A stretch of DNA of 64,000 bases, from the NCBI RefSeq assembly GCF_004362805.1, contig NZ_SNYF01000006.1, forward strand, positions 496,001 through 560,000, read 5' to 3'. The notes below the pieces were generated by a model. That model was not told the origin of the DNA. It worked only from the letters and a program-made list of their open reading frames with translations, and did not search any database. This DNA comes from Algoriphagus boseongensis (GTDB lineage Bacteria > Bacteroidota > Bacteroidia > Cytophagales > Cyclobacteriaceae). How positions within the stretch are numbered: the first letter of the stretch is position 1; the number at the start of each line of letters is the position of its first letter. Made by a program: the position numbers and the translations under genes. Below are positions 25,919 through 33,581 of this stretch, piece by piece.

Positions 25919-26491
25919 ATGAACAGAAGACATGCTTTGCGGCATATCGCGCTGATTTCAGGAGGACTTGCCCTTATCCCTTCCTGTGATTTTAGTAAAG
26001 AAGACATCCTCGCCGCATACGAAAACCTGAAAATTACCGCTTCTCAAAAAGCGCTGCTAGGGGCCATTTCCGATACCATAATTCCAGCCGGAGAGATCAA
26101 AGGAGCATTAGATCTTGAGGTTTCTGATTTTATTTTGGTGATGGTGAATGATTGCTTTACTAAAGAAAATCAGGACAAATTCACTGCGGGATTGAATGCC
26201 TTTCCGGACTATGTAAACCAAGTTGCGGGTAAAAAATATGAGTCTCTTTCTGTGAAGGAAAAAGAACAACTCATCCTGGAGGCAGCAAAACTTGAGGGTG
26301 ACGATACAGAAGAAGGCAAGCGCAAGGCGGCGATCTCTTACTTTGTAAATTCCACGAAGCGATTTACCATTCAAGGCTATATGGCCTCGGAATACATCCA
26401 AACAGAGATTATTCCATATTCTTTAATTCCGGGAGAGTACAATGGAGCTGTCCTGATCACTGATCTTCAAAAACCTAGAATCAATGGCTAA
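25919..26491 (+). CDS. Gluconate 2-dehydrogenase subunit 3-like protein
   Basis: The 190-residue protein opens with a Tat-like twin-arginine signal (MNRRHALRHIALISGG) and a hydrophobic stretch ending near SCDF. The rest is the small subunit-3 domain, with TIIPAGEIKGALDLEVSDFI (about 59-78). The family is the small exported partner of GMC-type dehydrogenases and is thought to carry the folded complex through the Tat system. It overlaps the GMC gene by 8 bases, so the pair is co-translated. No cytochrome c subunit is visible, so the electron acceptor is uncertain. Confidence 0.9.
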   Translation: MNRRHALRHIALISGGLALIPSCDFSKEDILAAYENLKITASQKALLGAISDTIIPAGEIKGALDLEVSDFILVMVNDCFTKENQDKFTAGLNAFPDYVNQVAGKKYESLSVKEKEQLILEAAKLEGDDTEEGKRKAAISYFVNSTKRFTIQGYMASEYIQTEIIPYSLIPGEYNGAVLITDLQKPRING

Positions 26492-28193
26492 TCTGAATAT
26501 CCGAAGCAGACAAGAGCGAACTTACCAGGCTATCGTGGTGGGTTCGGGAATCAGTGGAGCTTGGGCTGCCAAGGAACTTTGCGACTTAGGTGTCAAGACA
26601 CTTATGCTTGAGAGGGGAAGAAATGTGGAGCATATCAAAGACTATCCCACAACCAATATGCTTCCCTATGAATTTGAACATAGGGGACAGATCCCTCAAA
26701 AAATTCAGGATGAAAATCCGGTAATAAGCCGATGCTATGCTTTCCGAGAGGATGCGATGCATTTTTTTGTGAAAGACACCGAACATCCCTATGTGCAGGA
26801 AAAGCCATTTGATTGGATTCGAGGCTATCAGGTAGGAGGAAAATCCCTGCTTTGGGCTAGACAAGTACAGCGATGGTCAGACTTCGATTTCGAGGGACCT
26901 GCCAGAGATGGCTTTGCAGTAGACTGGCCTATTCGCTACAAGGATATCGAAAAGTGGTACAGCCATGTGGAGAAATTTGCCGGGGTTTCTGGAAACAAGG
27001 ATGGATTGCCTCATCTTCCGGATGGTGAGTTTTTACCAGGGTATGAATTGAATGTGGTCGAAAAATACTTTGCCGAACAGCTCAAAAAGCATTACGGCAA
27101 TGATAGACACATGATTTCTTCCCGATGTGCGCATATTCATGGCAATGCCGATTATTATGCCCAGCAGGGTCGGGCCATGTGCCAAAACCGAAATTTGTGC
27201 CAGCGAGGATGTCCATTTGGAGGGTACTTTAGCTCCAATTCTTCTACTATTCCTTGGGCTTTGAAAACTGGTAACCTGACCATTCGTCCTGATGCGGTAG
27301 TTCACTCCGTGATTTATGACGAGGAAAAAGGAAAAGCCACCGGCGTTCGGATTATCGATCGATTGACTAAGGAAATGGAGGAGTTTTATGCTGACGTGAT
27401 CTTTGTCAATGCAGCCGCTTTAAATACCAATGCGCTCTTGTTGAATTCTACTTCCAATCGCTTCCCGAATGGATTGGGAAATGACAGTGGACTTTTGGGT
27501 AAGTATGTTGCTTTCCATAATTACAGAGCCCGAGTTTCCGGAGAATACGAAGGACATTCCGAATATACCACTTCAGGAGGAAGACCGACTAGTGGATATT
27601 TCCCTAGGTTCCGAAATGTGTTCAAACAAGAGACGGACTTCCTTCGGGGCTATGCAGCAGGATTTTCTGCTGGGCGTGGAGCTGGACCTGATACCAGTGG
27701 AATAGGAATGGATCTGAAGAATAGCCTCCTCAATCCGGATAAATATGGTCCATGGAGAGTGGGTTCGCACATGATGGGAGAGACTATTCCAAAGGAAAGC
27801 AATTACGTTGCTCTAGACCCAAACTTGAAAGACGAATGGGGCATGCCTCAGCTTAAAATCTCAGTCGACTACGATGACAATGACGAGAAAATGGTCAAAG
27901 ACTACATCGAGCAAATGACGGAGATGTTTACAAAAGCGGGATTTACCAATATCCGAGCGAATGACAGTAAGCAGGCACCAGGATTGGATATTCACGAAAT
28001 GGGTGGTGTTCGTATGGGTAAAGACCCGAAGACTTCCCTACTCAATGCCAATCACCAATTGCATGCCGTTCCCAATGTCTACGTGACCGATGGAGCTTCG
28101 ATGACCTCTACTTCTACTCAAAATCCATCCCTGACTTATATGGCTTTTGCGGCAAGAGCGGCACACCATGCGGTAGCGGAGAGTAAGAAATGA
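26484..28193 (+). CDS. GMC-family FAD-dependent oxidoreductase (gluconate-dehydrogenase type)
   Basis: The 569-residue flavoprotein has an FAD dinucleotide fold near its start (VVGSGISGAWAAKEL, about 18-32), GGKSLLWARQ in the substrate-domain border, and the closing GMC segment (DGASMTSTSTQNPSLTYMAFA, about 533-553). It lacks its own export signal, fitting co-export with the Tat-tagged subunit encoded just before it. The cysteine-rich loop near residue 230 (MCQNRNLCQRGCPFGGYF) resembles that of sugar/alcohol dehydrogenases of this branch. The substrate is an alcohol or sugar; gluconate itself is not proven. Confidence 0.92.
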   Translation: MANLNIRSRQERTYQAIVVGSGISGAWAAKELCDLGVKTLMLERGRNVEHIKDYPTTNMLPYEFEHRGQIPQKIQDENPVISRCYAFREDAMHFFVKDTEHPYVQEKPFDWIRGYQVGGKSLLWARQVQRWSDFDFEGPARDGFAVDWPIRYKDIEKWYSHVEKFAGVSGNKDGLPHLPDGEFLPGYELNVVEKYFAEQLKKHYGNDRHMISSRCAHIHGNADYYAQQGRAMCQNRNLCQRGCPFGGYFSSNSSTIPWALKTGNLTIRPDAVVHSVIYDEEKGKATGVRIIDRLTKEMEEFYADVIFVNAAALNTNALLLNSTSNRFPNGLGNDSGLLGKYVAFHNYRARVSGEYEGHSEYTTSGGRPTSGYFPRFRNVFKQETDFLRGYAAGFSAGRGAGPDTSGIGMDLKNSLLNPDKYGPWRVGSHMMGETIPKESNYVALDPNLKDEWGMPQLKISVDYDDNDEKMVKDYIEQMTEMFTKAGFTNIRANDSKQAPGLDIHEMGGVRMGKDPKTSLLNANHQLHAVPNVYVTDGASMTSTSTQNPSLTYMAFAARAAHHAVAESKK

Positions 28194-28219
28194 GAAATTG
28201 AGAATTAGGAATTAAGAAT
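28190..28219. repeat. Degenerate AGAATTAGGAATTA word repeat
   Basis: The spacer after the GMC gene is made of variants of GAGAAATT / GAGAATTA / GGAATTAA / GAATAA, a short tandem word series. It touches the terminator hairpin. Confidence 0.5.
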
Positions 28220-28250
28220 AAGCCCAAATCTCTTGATTTGGGCTTTTCGT
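28220..28250. terminator. Terminator between GMC oxidoreductase and dehydratase genes
   Basis: An 11-bp stem (AAGCCCAAATC / GATTTGGGCTT) with a TCTT loop is followed by a T-run. The two convergent genes can share it. Confidence 0.85.
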
Positions 28251-28252
28251 TT

Positions 28253-29197
28253 CTAAAACGGCAATTTCCCTAAATCCACATTCCCTCCAGATAGGATAAT
28301 CCCGACTTTTTTGCCCGCAAATCTTTCCTTATTCGCTAATAGGGCCGCCAAAGGAACAGCACAAGAGGGTTCGATCACAATCTTCATTCGCTCATAAATC
28401 AAGCGCATAGCATCAATAATCTGAGGATCGGTTGCCAAAAGAATATCATCTACGTAGCGCTGGATCAACTCGAAATTGAGTACACCCAGGGAGGTTAATA
28501 AGCCATCTGCGATGGTATTTGGACCGGTTTGGGGGATGATTTTTCCAGCATGAAAAGAGCGATAGGCATCATCAGCTCCTGCAGGTTCTCCTGCAATGAC
28601 TTCGATCTCAGGGTTTAGGTAATGGGCAGTTAAGGCGGTCCCACCCAAAAGTCCACCACCTCCCACAGGAGCCATCACGATATCCAGATCAGGCTGATCT
28701 TCGAGAAGTTCAAGCGCACAAGTGGCTTGCCCTTCGATCACATCCATAAAATCATAAGGTGGAATAAAGGTCGCCCCTGTTCGCTCCACGACTGCCTCCA
28801 GTGTTGTTTCCCTTGCTTTGAGATTGGGTTCGCATTCGATGATCTCGCCTCCATAGCCCTTCACCGCTTTCTTTTTGATTTCGGGAGCATTGGAAGGCAT
28901 GACTATATAGGATGGGATTCCAGCCACGCTAGCCGCTCTAGCTAAGGCTGCGGCATGATTTCCCGAGCTATGTGTGGCTACTCCTTTGGCTCTTTCCTCC
29001 GGAGTCAATTTCATCACGGCATTAGCTGCTCCCCGGGCTTTGAATGCGCCGACTTTCTGAAAGTTTTCGCACTTGAAAAAGATCTCACAACCTGCGATTT
29101 CATTGATGGCTGTGGAAGTTAGAATTGGTGTGCGATGAATAAAGGGCTGAATGCGGACATGAGCCGCACGGATATCGGAAAGGGAAGGGAAGTTCAT
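28253..29197 (-). CDS. PLP-dependent threonine/serine dehydratase (serine racemase-like)
   Basis: The 314-residue fold-type II PLP enzyme has the PLP lysine at Lys53 (GAFKARGA) and the phosphate-binding loop VGGGGLLGG near residue 180. It has no C-terminal ACT regulatory domain, unlike biosynthetic IlvA. The length and the HSSGNHAAALA segment fit catabolic threonine dehydratase, serine racemase or threo-3-hydroxyaspartate ammonia-lyase. These cannot be separated by eye. It is monocistronic, and a GAAATA repeat lies between it and the deformylase gene. Confidence 0.9.
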   Translation of the reverse strand: MNFPSLSDIRAAHVRIQPFIHRTPILTSTAINEIAGCEIFFKCENFQKVGAFKARGAANAVMKLTPEERAKGVATHSSGNHAAALARAASVAGIPSYIVMPSNAPEIKKKAVKGYGGEIIECEPNLKARETTLEAVVERTGATFIPPYDFMDVIEGQATCALELLEDQPDLDIVMAPVGGGGLLGGTALTAHYLNPEIEVIAGEPAGADDAYRSFHAGKIIPQTGPNTIADGLLTSLGVLNFELIQRYVDDILLATDPQIIDAMRLIYERMKIVIEPSCAVPLAALLANKERFAGKKVGIILSGGNVDLGKLPF

Positions 29198-29218
29198 GGG
29201 TTAAAGATAGGGGAAGGG

Positions 29219-29352
29219 AAATACAATGGAAATACCGTTGAAATACAATCGAAAAACACTTCGCTTTGCTTCGTGAAACAGGCCATTTAGAGGGAAATAT
29301 TACGTCCCGATTTATCGGGACTTCTTTCCATGGTATTTCTATCGTATTTCAT
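29219..29352. repeat. GAAATA 11-bp phased repeat, copy B
   Basis: Four units in 11-base phase open the element (gaaatacaatg, gaaataccgtt, gaaatacaatc, gaaaaacactt). CTTCGCTTTGCTTCGTGAAA follows, then a hairpin (TCCCGA TTTA TCGGGA), and inverted units (TATTTCTATCG, TATTTCATTTA). It lies between two minus-strand genes. Confidence 0.75.
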
Positions 29353-29838
29353 TTATTCCTTCCATCTGAAGGATTTCTCATCAATCGCACGCATCGTACA
29401 AAGCACTCCATCCAGATGATCGTATTCGTGCTGGATGAGTTCTGAGATCGCTCCGTCCACCGTCCAAGTTTGCTTGGTCCAGTTTTCGTCCAGATATTCC
29501 AAAGTTAGGCTTTGATGCCTTTTGACTTTTACCAGTAAGTTTGGAAAGCTCATGCAATCGTCCCAGAGTTCGAAGAGTTCCTCACTCAATCCTTTCAATT
29601 CCGGATTTAGAATGATGTATGGACGATCCAAATTCAGATAAAACATCCGTTTCATTATTCCCAATTGAGGAGCGGCAATCCCTCTTCCAAATCCATATAC
29701 CCGTCGGATGTCCTCCATAGCGTCGTGAAGTTGTTGAGTCCATTCTGGGACAAGGGAAAGATCAGATTCCAATACGGGTTCACAGACTTCGTAAAGTCTG
29801 GGATCTCCAAGTTTGAGGATATCGTGGATGGTTTTCAT
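29353..29838 (-). CDS. def: Peptide deformylase-like protein
   Basis: The 161-residue protein has the three deformylase motifs, two of them altered. Motif I reads GRGIAAPQ (51-58; usual GxGLAAxQ). Motif II reads DDCMSFP around Cys95 (usual EGCLSxP), so the metal cysteine is kept but the preceding Gly is Asp. Motif III is intact, HEYDH (His137, Glu138, His141). All three metal ligands are therefore present and an active hydrolase is possible. It may be a secondary deformylase rather than the essential one. The symbol reflects the family only. It stands alone between two GAAATA repeats. Confidence 0.8.
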   Translation of the reverse strand: MKTIHDILKLGDPRLYEVCEPVLESDLSLVPEWTQQLHDAMEDIRRVYGFGRGIAAPQLGIMKRMFYLNLDRPYIILNPELKGLSEELFELWDDCMSFPNLLVKVKRHQSLTLEYLDENWTKQTWTVDGAISELIQHEYDHLDGVLCTMRAIDEKSFRWKE

Positions 29839-29849
29839 AGGACAAAAAT

Positions 29850-30001
29850 AAATAGGCTTTGCGAAATATATTGGAAATACACCTCCCTTCGCTCGATGAA
29901 ATAAATTGAAATAATCTTCTCACCCTAAAGAAATGCTTTGATAAATATTTCATCCGACGGAAGTGGATCTATTTCAATTGTATTTCTACCGTGTTTCAAC
30001 T
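29850..30001. repeat. GAAATA 11-bp phased repeat, copy C
   Basis: GAAATATATTG is followed 11 bases on by GAAATACACCT, then CCTTCGCTCGATGAAATAAATTGAAATAA split by unrelated bases, and inverted units at 11-base spacing (TATTTCAATTG, TATTTCTACCG, TGTTTCAAC). It fills the divergent space between the deformylase-like and ABC-F genes and reaches the promoter region of the latter. Confidence 0.7.
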
Positions 30002-30011
30002 CTAATTCCCT

Positions 30012-30019
30012 TACTTTTG
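30012..30019 (+). promoter_or_regulatory. Candidate -7 box very close to the ABC-F start codon
   Basis: TACTTTTG fits TAnnTTTG and ends 4 bases before the ATG. Transcription starting the usual 6-8 bases downstream would give a leaderless mRNA or start inside the gene. Confidence 0.35.
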
Positions 30020-30023
30020 CGGC

Positions 30024-31937
30024 ATGAATTACCTTTCGGTTGAAAATCTAAGCAAGGCTTTCGGGGAACGGAAGCTTTTTTCCAATATTTCTTTTGGCAT
30101 TTCTCAGGGGCAAAAAATCGCCCTAGTTGGTATAAACGGTGCCGGGAAATCCACCTTGATGAAAATTATCATGGGTTTGGAAATCCCTGACACAGGACAA
30201 GTAGCATTGAATAATGCGGTCAAGATTGCCTATGTGCATCAGAACCCTGTTTTTGAATCCAACCTGAGTATATACCAGACTATTTTTGACCAGAGTAATT
30301 CGGAGGTTCTTCGGGTGATTGAAGATTACCACAAGGCCATGCTGGATGCAGAGCGGGGAATTGACAATTCGGACCTGATGTCCAAGTTATTTGAAAAAAT
30401 GGATGCCCTTCAGGCATGGGATTTTGAGTACCAAGTCAAGGAGGTTCTAGGAAAACTTGGTTTGCACGACACTGATCTACCCGTGGGCAATCTTTCCGGT
30501 GGACAGCGGAAGCGAATGGCTTTGGCCAAGGCCATTTTGGAAAAGCCTGATTTGTTGCTTTTGGACGAGCCCACCAACCACCTGGATCTCGAAACTATCG
30601 AATGGCTGGAAGATTACCTAGCCAAGGCTAATTTGGCTATCTTCATGGTGACTCACGATCGGTATTTTTTGGAAAAAGTGACCAACGAAATCCTCGAACT
30701 AGATCAAGGAAAAATCCATCGCTACCAAGGAAACTATGGGTATTTCTTGGACAAGAAGGCCGAGCGAATGCAGATCGAAGACATCGAGATCGAAAAAGCC
30801 AAAAGCTTGTATAAAAAGGAATTGGACTGGATCCGCCGACAGCCTAAAGCTCGGGGCACCAAGGCCAAATATCGGGTAGATGCCTTTGAGGAAACCAAGG
30901 AAAAAGCCTTCACCAAGCGAGAGGAGCGGGATATTGAGCTATCTGTTTCTACCCAAAGATTGGGAAATAAGATTCTCGAAATCGACAAAATCAGCAAATC
31001 CTTTGATGATAAAACGCTGATTAAAAACTTCTCCTATATTTTCAAAAAGAAAGACCGAATCGGTATCGTTGGGCCTAATGGTGCGGGGAAAACCACATTT
31101 TTGAAAATGATCACCGGACTTTTAGATCCGGATTCCGGAAAAGTAACGGCCGGCCAAACCACTGCCTTTGGCTATTACCGACAGGAAGAGGACCGATTTG
31201 ATGAGGAAAAGCGTCTGATTGACGTGGTGAAAGAAGTGGCTGAAGTAGTCGTTTTGGACAAAGGACAGACGATTACGGTAAGTCAGTTTTTGACTCAATT
31301 TGGTTTTCCTCCCAAGCAGCAATTCACTCCGATCGGAAAGATGAGTGGAGGTGAAAGAAGACGCCTTCAATTGCTGATGGTTTTGATTAAGAATCCGAAT
31401 TTCCTGATCCTTGACGAACCTACCAATGATCTGGATTTGATGACCTTGAATATTCTGGAAGAGTTCTTGGACACTTTTCCGGGTTGCTTGATCATCGTTT
31501 CCCATGATCGATACTTTATGGACCGGTTAGTAGAGCACCTATTTGTGTTTGAAGGCGAGGGTGTGATTCGGGATTTTCCTGGAAATTATACCGACTTCCG
31601 GGAATGGGAGAAAGAAAACAGTACCAAGTATCAAGACGCAAGTAGCAAGACTGAAGAGGCAAGATTCGAGAAGCAGGAGGTGAGAACCGAGAAGCTAGAA
31701 TCAGGGCCAAAAGTTAAGGCAAGCTTCAAGCAAAAGCAGGAGTTTAAGAAAACCAATGAAACTATTGCCAAGCTAGAGGAGGAAAAAATCAGTTTAGAAG
31801 AGCAAATCGCATCTGGAATGGAGGATTTGGATCTGTTGATGAAGTATTCCAACAGACTTCAGGCAATAGCCCATGAACTGGAAGAATTGGAATTGACCTG
31901 GCTTGAATTGAGTGAATTGGAGGGAATTGAGGATTGA
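30024..31937 (+). CDS. ABC-F family ATPase (Uup/EttA-like)
   Basis: The 637-residue soluble protein has two ABC ATPase domains and no membrane segment. Domain 1 has Walker A GINGAGKST (37-45), signature LSGGQRKRMALA and LLLLDEPTNHLD. Domain 2 has Walker A GPNGAGKTT (about 353-361), MSGGERRRLQL and DEPTNDLD. A basic linker (about 245-290, WIRRQPKARGTKAKYR) joins them, and a charged coiled-coil tail (about 555-635) follows, as in Uup. These proteins bind ribosomes and relieve stalling or bind DNA branches. The exact subfamily is inferred from the tail. A word-repeat hairpin lies just past its stop. Confidence 0.93.
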   Translation: MNYLSVENLSKAFGERKLFSNISFGISQGQKIALVGINGAGKSTLMKIIMGLEIPDTGQVALNNAVKIAYVHQNPVFESNLSIYQTIFDQSNSEVLRVIEDYHKAMLDAERGIDNSDLMSKLFEKMDALQAWDFEYQVKEVLGKLGLHDTDLPVGNLSGGQRKRMALAKAILEKPDLLLLDEPTNHLDLETIEWLEDYLAKANLAIFMVTHDRYFLEKVTNEILELDQGKIHRYQGNYGYFLDKKAERMQIEDIEIEKAKSLYKKELDWIRRQPKARGTKAKYRVDAFEETKEKAFTKREERDIELSVSTQRLGNKILEIDKISKSFDDKTLIKNFSYIFKKKDRIGIVGPNGAGKTTFLKMITGLLDPDSGKVTAGQTTAFGYYRQEEDRFDEEKRLIDVVKEVAEVVVLDKGQTITVSQFLTQFGFPPKQQFTPIGKMSGGERRRLQLLMVLIKNPNFLILDEPTNDLDLMTLNILEEFLDTFPGCLIIVSHDRYFMDRLVEHLFVFEGEGVIRDFPGNYTDFREWEKENSTKYQDASSKTEEARFEKQEVRTEKLESGPKVKASFKQKQEFKKTNETIAKLEEEKISLEEQIASGMEDLDLLMKYSNRLQAIAHELEELELTWLELSELEGIED

Positions 31938-31938
31938 G

Positions 31939-32000
31939 TTTTGCCACGAAGACGCTAAGGCACAAAGATAACTTAGAGTCTTCGTGCCTTAGTGGCAAAT
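31939..32000. repeat. Nested inverted word repeat (TTTGCCAC / TAAGGCAC type)
   Basis: TTTGCCAC (31940-31947) pairs with GTGGCAAA (31992-31999), and TAAGGCAC (31956-31963) with GTGCCTTA (31984-31991), all perfect. An eight-base bulge (GAAGACGC) separates the left arms only, and AGTCTTC in the loop echoes GAAGAC. It lies between the convergent ABC-F and AlkD-like genes and may also end transcription, though it has no T-run. Confidence 0.75.
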
Positions 32001-32004
32001 CAGC

Positions 32005-32721
32005 TTAAACTCTTCCCTTCAAAAAATCCTGCCTCAACTCTTCTGGGAATTTTTCAATAGCATACCTCAAGGCTGTTCTCGGCATGGTACGATAGTGGGT
32101 TTTTAGAAATTGGAATTCAGCCTCAAAATCTTTATTCCCGATTTCTCGGAGCATCCAGCCCACAGCTTTGTGCATCAGGTCATGAGGATGGTTTTTTAGC
32201 TTTTCAGCCAAAGAAAGGGCATCCGAAAATTCACCTTTTTTGATCCAATACAAACTGCTGATCATGGCAATTCTTTGTCTCCATAAATGCCCTGAATCTG
32301 CCAAGCTGTAAAATTGGTCTTTCTCTTTTTTCCAGTAAAAAGTTCCCAAAATCAAGTGACAGGTAGTATCTACCAAGTCCCAGTTGTTGACAAAATCTAA
32401 GTGGGAAAGGTAAAAATCGACCAGTTCTTTTTTTACTGCTTCTGATTTTTCCTTTTCGAATCGATAAACCAAAGCCAATAGACCGGTAAGTCTTACTTCA
32501 TGAAAGGGATTCTGGATTAATTCGGAAAGTTCTGGGAGGCTGATCTCCCTATAAAATTGCTTGGCAATAGCTCGTTGATCGGGTACTTTTACCCCCAGAA
32601 ACTGATCTCCTTCTCCATATTCTCCTGGGCCAGCCTTGAAAAATTTGGGGAAAAAGGCAGCCTTTTCCGGAATGGCTTTATCTTTCAAAGCTTCAATAAT
32701 CTGCTCCGTCAGCAAACTCAT
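32005..32721 (-). CDS. DNA alkylation repair protein (AlkD-like HEAT-repeat fold)
   Basis: The 238-residue protein matches the AlkC/AlkD-like DNA glycosylase family: an all-helical HEAT-repeat fold that removes positively charged alkyl bases such as 3-methyladenine and 7-methylguanine. Family-like segments are FLGVKVPDQRAIAK (about 41-54), NNWDLVDTTCHLILG (about 111-125) and HDLMHKAVGWMLREIG near residue 180. It has no signal or metal motif. Its ATG overlaps the stop of the upstream nucleoside phosphorylase gene by 4 bases, so the two are one operon. Confidence 0.87.
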   Translation of the reverse strand: MSLLTEQIIEALKDKAIPEKAAFFPKFFKAGPGEYGEGDQFLGVKVPDQRAIAKQFYREISLPELSELIQNPFHEVRLTGLLALVYRFEKEKSEAVKKELVDFYLSHLDFVNNWDLVDTTCHLILGTFYWKKEKDQFYSLADSGHLWRQRIAMISSLYWIKKGEFSDALSLAEKLKNHPHDLMHKAVGWMLREIGNKDFEAEFQFLKTHYRTMPRTALRYAIEKFPEELRQDFLKGRV

Positions 32722-33581
32722 GCGGTGAAAAGGTCCAAGGCTTTTCGAATCAATTTATCTACAGTTTTTTCAGCTTCGGTATCAAACTTTTTCAAAGGGC
32801 GATTGGCCACTATGGCATTCAAGCTGAGCATTCGATGCCCGAGCAATTCTCCTAATGCATAATATCCGGCGGTCTCCATTTCAAAATTGGTCACTCTTTT
32901 TCCCCCGATCTGAATGGAAGAAAGTCTTTCGATCATGTTATCAAACTTCGGCTTAAGCCTGACTTCTCGACCTTGAGGGGCATAAAATCCGGGACAGGTT
33001 AAGGTCACCCCAGTGAGGATTTCCTGATCTAGCTTGGCTAAAAGTTGGGAAGAAGCTGAGGCTTGATAGGGAAGAAAACTCAAACCCAATTCCTTTTGGA
33101 TAGCCAAAGCTAAGCCTTGGTCCCCGCTCAGTTCTGGATAATATGCCATGAGCGTATCCATCCCGATTCCTAGTTCAGACGCCAAAAGTGAGCCCACTGG
33201 AATATCGGTTTGCATGCTTCCTGAGGTCCCGATTCTAATGATATCAAGGCTAGTTTTTGAAGATTTAATTTGCCGAGTTTCCAAATCCACATTGACCAAA
33301 GCATCGAGTTCGGTCATCAGGATCTCTATATTATCGGTACCCATCCCGGTACTTAGGACGGTGATCCGCTTCCCGTTTTTCCAACCTGTATGGGTGATAA
33401 ACTCACGCTTCTGAATTTTAAAGTCGATCTGATCAAAATACTGAGAAACCAAAGCCACCCGGTCAGGATCGCCTACAGTAAAAACAGTTGAAGCCAGGTG
33501 TTCTGGCTTCAAATGCAAATGGTAAATGCTCCCATCCCCATTAATGATTAATTCAGATTCAGGAATGCGCCGCTTCTCCAT
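32718..33581 (-). CDS. Nucleoside phosphorylase (uridine phosphorylase-like)
   Basis: The 287-residue protein is a PNP/UDP family enzyme that phosphorolyses nucleosides to base and ribose-1-phosphate. Visible family features are FTVGDPDRVALVS near residue 31, STGMGTDNIEIL near residue 75, and the closing catalytic region NFEMETAGYYALGELLGH near residue 237. Uridine phosphorylase activity is most likely; purine nucleosides are possible. I use the ATG before EKRRIPESE, which overlaps trhO by 23 bases; a start 19 codons upstream would overlap it by 80. It sits between trhO and the AlkD-like gene. Confidence 0.9.
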   Translation of the reverse strand: MEKRRIPESELIINGDGSIYHLHLKPEHLASTVFTVGDPDRVALVSQYFDQIDFKIQKREFITHTGWKNGKRITVLSTGMGTDNIEILMTELDALVNVDLETRQIKSSKTSLDIIRIGTSGSMQTDIPVGSLLASELGIGMDTLMAYYPELSGDQGLALAIQKELGLSFLPYQASASSQLLAKLDQEILTGVTLTCPGFYAPQGREVRLKPKFDNMIERLSSIQIGGKRVTNFEMETAGYYALGELLGHRMLSLNAIVANRPLKKFDTEAEKTVDKLIRKALDLFTA

